Below are positions 16,060 to 21,400 of a stretch of DNA of 21,400 bases, one piece after another. The position numbers and the translations under genes are program-made. Position 1 is the first letter of the stretch. Each line of letters opens with the position of its first letter. The DNA is taken from contig CATOKC010000050.1 of assembly GCA_951800675.1 (NCBI GenBank), positions 1 through 21,400 on the forward strand. Reading direction: 5' to 3'. The stretch is from an uncultured Oscillibacter sp. (GTDB lineage Bacteria > Bacillota_A > Clostridia > Oscillospirales > Oscillospiraceae). The notes beneath the pieces are model-generated. The model saw nothing but the letters and a program-made list of their open reading frames with translations. It was not told where the DNA came from and searched no databases.

Positions 16060-16078
16060 TCCTGTAAAGACGGCAGGG

Positions 16079-16137
16079 AACGCCCCCGCTTCGGAAACCG
16101 GCAGATGCGTCCGGCTTCCGAAGGCGGGGGCGTTTTT
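16079..16137. terminator. Rho-independent terminator, shared by convergent operons
   Basis: AACGCCCCCGCTTCGGAA (from 16079) pairs with TTCCGAAGGCGGGGGCGTT (to 16134), with an inner CCGG/CCGG pair and a small loop, followed by TTTTT (16133-16137). It lies 20 nt after the prs stop; on the other strand the AA end gives a TT run for the leftward GNAT gene, which ends at 16163. Confidence 0.93.
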
Positions 16138-16162
16138 CTATCCTTTCTCTCGGGAAAAAACG

Positions 16163-16699
16163 TCACAGCCGGAACTCCAGCTGCACGTCGCAGGGCTCTT
16201 TCTTCGCCAGGGGCCAGTATATCTCCTCCGCCTCCACGCAGCCCAGGGCGCGGTAGGCGGCCATGGTCTCCTGGGCGGAGTGGGCGGAGATATAGAGGCG
16301 TTCCGCCCCCAGCTCCCGCGCCCCCTGGCAGGCCAGCCGGAAGAGCGCCCCGCCGATCCCCCGGTCCCGATAGGGCAGGGAGACGTGGAACCGGGCCAGG
16401 TCGATATACTGTTCCCGGGACCCGAACCGGGGAAGGGCCAGCTGGGCCAGGCCGATCAGCAGTCCCTGGTCCCAGGCGCCGTAGACGGGGTCTCCGGCCT
16501 CCACATGGCGCAGGATATCCTCCGCCCGGCGGCGGCGGTCCTCCAGGGTCCAGTCCTCCACGTAGGCGATGGGCAGCAGCTGCCACCGGCCCTCCCGCTT
16601 GCGCCAGCAATGGGAGACCTCCTGGCGGCGGATGAAGCCGTCCAGGGAGGACGGGTCAAAATTCCCGGCGGTGAGCCGGTCATAAACGATCGTACACAT
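16163..16699 (-). CDS. GNAT-family N-acetyltransferase
   Basis: A 178-residue acetyl-CoA-dependent acetyltransferase of unknown substrate. The core GNAT fold is seen: YGAWDQGLLIGLAQLAL (strands 2-3), LARFHVSLPYRDRGIGGALF with the pyrophosphate loop R-x-x-G-I-G (motif A), then LYISAHSAQETMAAYRALGC (motif B). The N-terminal 70 residues include an extra segment rich in Trp and Arg. AGGAGG about 7 nt upstream sets the ATG; this ribosome site overlaps the stop codon of the membrane protein upstream, so both share one message. Substrate not predictable. Confidence 0.87.
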   Translation of the reverse strand: MCTIVYDRLTAGNFDPSSLDGFIRRQEVSHCWRKREGRWQLLPIAYVEDWTLEDRRRRAEDILRHVEAGDPVYGAWDQGLLIGLAQLALPRFGSREQYIDLARFHVSLPYRDRGIGGALFRLACQGARELGAERLYISAHSAQETMAAYRALGCVEAEEIYWPLAKKEPCDVQLEFRL

Positions 16700-16709
16700 A
16701 ATGGGCCTC

Positions 16710-18989
16710 CTATGCTTTGTCCACCGTGGCCACTAGGGGCAGCATGGGGACCACCCACAGGACCATGAAGGTCAGCAGCAGCACCGGCGTCAGCACGCCG
16801 TAGCTGTGAGTGAAGGTGAGATAAAACCCAAGCAGGGCCCCGGCGATGCTGCTGAAGATGGACAGCAGGTTGCCCACCAGGACGGTCTGGCACAGCCGGC
16901 GGCCGTCCACCGCCAGAAAGGCGTAGGGCAGGATGCCGTCCCGGTAGAGCAGGCCCTCCGGGCCGCCGGCCTCCCGCTCGGGGTCACTGAGGGTGAGGCG
17001 TTCGCCGATCTCCAGGGGCTCCGAGCCCCCGTCCCAGCCGAAGCGGGCCTTGAGGAATTTGGGGGTGAGGTTGCTGTCCCGGGTGGCGAGGCTCAGGCGA
17101 AAGCCGTTGCGCCGCAGGATGCGCAGGGCGTACTCCACCGGCTCGGCGGCGGCGTATTTGACGGTGAATATGGCCGTCAGCTCGCCGTCCACCGCCAGAC
17201 AGATGGCCGTCTTAGAGGCCAGGGTGTGGGGCAGGCGCACCGCCTGGCGGCGCATGAAGGAGGGACTGCCCACCAGGACCGTCTCCCCCCGGATCATGCC
17301 GCCCAGGCCGCCGTCCTCGTGGATGTGGAAGTGCTCCAGGCTTTGCAGGGACACCCGCTTGACCCGGACGGCGTCCCCGAACAGGCGGGCCAGCAGGCCG
17401 CCTCCCTGGACCGCCAGAGTGGCGGCGTAGGAGAGGGCCTGGTTCTGCTCCTCGCCGTAGACCTTCACCCCGGCCAGACGGGCCGCGCCGGGGGGGAAGA
17501 GGTCGGCGTCCGTCACCGTCAGACGGCGTCCGGAGGCGAAAGCCGCCGCGCCGTACATCCCCGCCACGGCGGCCCCGCTGCGGGCCAGGTGGGAGGCGAC
17601 GCGCCCGAAGGGCACCTGGAAGGATAGGGGGAACGCCAGGGAGGAGGAGGCGCACAGGATCACCGACCAGCACCAGAGAAAGTCCTGCTCCCGGTCCTGC
17701 CCCATGGAGGCCAGGATGGCGAAGACCAGGGACGCCGCCGCCAGCACTGGCAGCAGCAGCCTCTGCCACTGGGAGGAGGTGTCCTCCATGGCGGCCCTGG
17801 TGTAGAAGCCCGCGCCGGAGCCCCTTCCCCGGGAAATGCCCTGGGGGCCGCAGTCCACCACCCGGGCGGGCTCGCCCATGGCGGCGATGCGGAAGGTGTC
17901 CGACATGCCCCGGTGCCATCCGGTGAGGCCCCACAGGGCGAACACGCTCAGAGCCGCCGCCAGTCCGCCCAGGGGGGCCGCGCCGGTCCGCTCCGGCAGC
18001 AGGAGCATGGTCATCTCGTCCAGCAGCGTCACCAGCGTAGCCAGCAGGGCGGTGGCGCAGATGGTCCAGAAGCCCTCCCGCAGTCCCTGCACGGCGGCGC
18101 GGTACACCGGCCAGCAGAGGATGCAGAGCAATGCCTGGGCCAGCAGGACGCACAGCGCGGCGTTGCCGGCGCTTTCGCTGAAAAAGGGCACGGTCATGCC
18201 CAGCTGCTCCAGCAGCCAGGGGAGCCAGAGGACCGTCAGCACGATCCCCGCCAGGGTCAGGGCCCGGCGGCACTCCCGGAAGCGCCGCTTATGCCGGGCG
18301 GCGGTCTCCCCGGCGGGGGGCTCGCTCTCCACCTCCGGCGGGGGCCTGCGGCTGGCGGGCTCCCGGCGCTTGGAGGCGGCCTTGGGCTTCCGGCTGACGG
18401 CCTTCTCCAGACGGCGGCGCAGCTTTTCCTGGCGCTTCTCCTGGTCCTCCCGGACCGCGTCCACGGTGCTGGCCACCACGTCCTCCATGGAGACCGCGGG
18501 CGCCTCCGGCGGGGGAGGCTCCGGCTCCTGGGCCAGGGGCTCCTCCGGCTCGTCTTCCGTCAGCCGGAGCCCCTCGGACGCGGCGAAATCGTCCCAGAAG
18601 GCCAGGTCCAGCGCCTCCTCGTCCGGCTCCGCCACAGGTTCCTCCGGCGGAGGAGCGGGAGCGGGCGGGGGAGGGGGGACTTCCTCCTCCGGAGGCGGCG
18701 GGGGCGCGGGGGGCTCCGCCGGGGCTTCCTCCGCAGGCTTCGGACGGCGGCGGATGGACCGGCGCGGCCGGGGCTCCGGTTCCGGCTCGGGTCCCGGTTC
18801 AGGCTCCGGCGGCGGGGGCTCCGGGACCTCCTCCTGAGGGGGAGGGGGCTTGGGGATGCCGCCGTACTCCGCCAGGATGTCGTCCAGATCGAAGGGGGCG
18901 TCCTCCGGCAGGTCCACCCCCAGCAGCAGCCGCTGGGTGTCCATCAGGGAGGGGTCTATGTGGTTGTTGTCTTGTTTATGATCTGTCAT
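16710..18989 (-). CDS. Degenerate P-type-ATPase-like membrane protein with Pro/Glu-rich N-terminus
   Basis: A 759-residue protein. Residues 1-240 are cytosolic in character, with runs of Pro, Glu and Ala, then a basic stretch. Eight hydrophobic segments follow in the P1B layout: four between about 244 and 357, two at about 409-429 and 434-456, a soluble block, and two at about 698-725 and 730-755. In the soluble block, GMIRGETVLVGSPSFM and AVDGELTAIFTVKYAA resemble the N and P domains of P-type ATPases. The DKTGT phosphorylation motif is not present; the aligned spot reads TVTDADLFPPG (Asp494), the TGD motif is ATRDSN (Asp638), no GDGxND is seen, and the loop between segments 4 and 5 (about 50 residues) lacks TGE. 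A pump cycle is thus unlikely; function unknown. Middle gene of the rlmB operon. Confidence 0.75.
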   Translation of the reverse strand: MTDHKQDNNHIDPSLMDTQRLLLGVDLPEDAPFDLDDILAEYGGIPKPPPPQEEVPEPPPPEPEPGPEPEPEPRPRRSIRRRPKPAEEAPAEPPAPPPPPEEEVPPPPPAPAPPPEEPVAEPDEEALDLAFWDDFAASEGLRLTEDEPEEPLAQEPEPPPPEAPAVSMEDVVASTVDAVREDQEKRQEKLRRRLEKAVSRKPKAASKRREPASRRPPPEVESEPPAGETAARHKRRFRECRRALTLAGIVLTVLWLPWLLEQLGMTVPFFSESAGNAALCVLLAQALLCILCWPVYRAAVQGLREGFWTICATALLATLVTLLDEMTMLLLPERTGAAPLGGLAAALSVFALWGLTGWHRGMSDTFRIAAMGEPARVVDCGPQGISRGRGSGAGFYTRAAMEDTSSQWQRLLLPVLAAASLVFAILASMGQDREQDFLWCWSVILCASSSLAFPLSFQVPFGRVASHLARSGAAVAGMYGAAAFASGRRLTVTDADLFPPGAARLAGVKVYGEEQNQALSYAATLAVQGGGLLARLFGDAVRVKRVSLQSLEHFHIHEDGGLGGMIRGETVLVGSPSFMRRQAVRLPHTLASKTAICLAVDGELTAIFTVKYAAAEPVEYALRILRRNGFRLSLATRDSNLTPKFLKARFGWDGGSEPLEIGERLTLSDPEREAGGPEGLLYRDGILPYAFLAVDGRRLCQTVLVGNLLSIFSSIAGALLGFYLTFTHSYGVLTPVLLLTFMVLWVVPMLPLVATVDKA

Positions 18990-19032
18990 AAAAAATCTCT
19001 ATCCTTCCCGTGGAAACGGTGGAGAGGGATCG

Positions 19033-19791
19033 TCATCCCCTTTGGCGCAGGGCCTCGTAGAGCAGGATGGCCGCCGCCGCCGAGGCGTTCAGGGAGCTGA
19101 TGCGCCCCTTCATGGGGATGCTCACCAGAAAGTCGCAGCCCTCCCGCACCAGGCGGCCCATGCCGTCCCCCTCGCTGCCGATGACGATGGCGGCGGGGGA
19201 GCGGAGGTCCGCGTCATAGAGGGCGGTGGTCCCTCCGGCGGCGGTGCCGAAGATCCACAGGCCCCGCTTTTGCAGGTCCTTCAGCAGGGAGGGGATGTTG
19301 GGCACCCGGGCCACGGGGAGATAGCTCACCGCCCCGGCGCTGGTCTTGGCCACCACGGCGGTCAGGCCCGCGCTGCGGCGCTTGGGGATGATGACGCCGT
19401 GGGCCCCGGCGCACTCGGCGGTGCGGATGATGGCCCCCAGGTTGTGGGGGTCGGAGATCTCGTCGCAGACCACCACCAGGGGGGGCTCGCCCCGGTCCGC
19501 GGCACGCTGGAGGATGTCCTCCACGGCGGCGTAGGCCTGGGCGGCGGCAACGGCGATGACGCCCTGGTGGCTGTGGGTCTCGCTCATGGCGTCCAGCTTC
19601 CGCCGGTCGCACTCCACCACCACCGCGCCGGACTTCCGGGCCTGGGCGGCGATGCGGCCCAGGGTGTGGTCCGTCTCCCCCCGGGCGATGTAGAGCTTAT
19701 CCAGAGCGGTCCCGGCCCGGAGGGCCTCGGTGACCGCGTTGCGGCCCTCAATGTAAGTCCCGGCGAGGGACTGGTCCTGAAAATCACGCAT
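19033..19791 (-). CDS. rlmB: 23S rRNA (guanosine-2'-O)-methyltransferase, TrmH/RlmB family
   Basis: SPOUT methyltransferase of 252 residues; the family 2'-O-methylates rRNA (RlmB, G2251) or tRNA, with AdoMet. The N-terminal substrate-binding domain begins IEGRNAVTEALRAG, and the catalytic knot shows all three motifs: SDPHNLGAIIRTAE, VIGSEGDGM and IPMKGRISSLNASAAAAI. Start ATG 19791 has AAAGGAG 7 nt upstream. It is the first gene of the leftward operon; the membrane protein starts 43 nt after its stop. The exact RNA target among TrmH-family members is inferred. Confidence 0.92.
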   Translation of the reverse strand: MRDFQDQSLAGTYIEGRNAVTEALRAGTALDKLYIARGETDHTLGRIAAQARKSGAVVVECDRRKLDAMSETHSHQGVIAVAAAQAYAAVEDILQRAADRGEPPLVVVCDEISDPHNLGAIIRTAECAGAHGVIIPKRRSAGLTAVVAKTSAGAVSYLPVARVPNIPSLLKDLQKRGLWIFGTAAGGTTALYDADLRSPAAIVIGSEGDGMGRLVREGCDFLVSIPMKGRISSLNASAAAAILLYEALRQRG

Positions 19792-19819
19792 ATGTACTCC
19801 TTTTGCGGCGCGCCCTGCA

Positions 19820-19855
19820 GCGCCGGAGGGAGCGGAATACCCCTGCCTCCGGCGC
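19820..19855 (-). repeat. Inverted repeat in the rlmB leader
   Basis: GCGCCGGAGG (19820-19829) and CCTCCGGCGC (19846-19855) are exact reverse complements around a 16 nt loop, between the predicted start of transcription and the rlmB ribosome site. Could be a leader stem controlling expression. Confidence 0.5.
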
Positions 19856-19877
19856 GTATCGATAGTAAGATAAGCAT

Positions 19878-19906
19878 ATTATACCACAAGACAGGGGGCG
19901 GCGAAA
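19878..19906 (-). promoter_or_regulatory. Promoter of the rlmB operon
   Basis: On the minus strand a perfect TATAAT (19883-19878) with extended TGG before it; the -35 (TTTCGC, 19906-19901, 17 nt spacer) is weak, as is usual for extended -10 promoters. Confidence 0.6.
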
Positions 19907-19948
19907 GGGGTATTCACAGAAATTTCACAGAAAATCTACAGACAGTCC

Positions 19949-19977
19949 TTGTGGAGGAGGCGATTTTGTGATAGGAT
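19949..19977 (+). promoter_or_regulatory. Promoter of ftsH
   Basis: TTGTGG (19949-19954), a 17 nt spacer and TAGGAT (19972-19977) preceded by an extended TGA. Transcription would start near 19984, about 50 nt before the ftsH ATG. Confidence 0.5.
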
Positions 19978-20034
19978 GCACAGTAGACGTCTCCGGGCAT
20001 CGTGTGTGCGCCCGAAGGATAGAAGGAGAATGAG

Positions 20035-21400
<1,366 letters not shown>

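Noticed and set aside
18600..18840. Repetitive sequence that could be taken for a tandem repeat array
   Set aside because: It is coding low complexity for Pro, Glu and Ala runs in the membrane protein; no fixed-length repeat unit.
17913..19100. Plus-strand frame opposite the membrane protein and rlmB
   Set aside because: Low-complexity Arg/Gly/Leu product typical of an antisense frame in GC-rich DNA; spans two real genes and their gap.

Overview
The right-hand two thirds of the window is ordinary, GC-rich chromosome of a Gram-positive Clostridia-type bacterium. The glmU-like/prs pair, the trmL-pgk-tpiA-gpmI run, the ftsH and rlmB sequences, strong GGAGG ribosome sites and the mix of high GC with AT-rich promoters all suggest an Oscillospiraceae/Ruminococcaceae-like gut anaerobe (inference; no species can be named from this).

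Positions 1 to about 9066 look like one end of an integrated mobile element, with its other end outside the window. The order is: the 3' part of an accessory NAD-dependent DNA ligase (ligA); a co-directional set of small unknown genes around a DUF262 protein (1066-3515); a lone AT-rich gene of unknown function on the opposite strand (3586-5487); a divergent promoter region with operator-like repeats; then a basic small protein, a P-loop ATPase, an excisionase-like HTH protein and a tyrosine recombinase (5684-8984). The recombinase points at the 3' end of a tRNA-Arg(ACG) gene (9064-9140, minus strand), the classic position of a tRNA-targeting integrase, so the element-chromosome junction is placed there.

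From 9140 on the genes are chromosomal. The leftward operon trmL-pgk-tpiA-gpmI (13654 to 9272) supplies lower glycolysis; it lacks gapA and eno in this window. A divergent promoter region of 338 bp separates it from the rightward pair glmU-like and prs (13993-16059), which end at a strong terminator shared with a convergent leftward operon rlmB, degenerate P-type-ATPase-like membrane protein, GNAT acetyltransferase (19791 to 16163). Divergent from rlmB is ftsH (20035 to beyond the window end), cut inside its zinc-protease motif.

The items most worth a second look are: a P-type-ATPase-shaped membrane protein lacking the canonical catalytic motifs and carrying a very Pro/Glu-rich N-terminus; a GlmU-like protein with an intact acetyltransferase half but only a remnant of the uridyltransferase half; the LigA/DUF262/unknown gene set and the orphan 633-residue cargo protein in the mobile element; and an RNA hairpin that would bury the integrase ribosome site.
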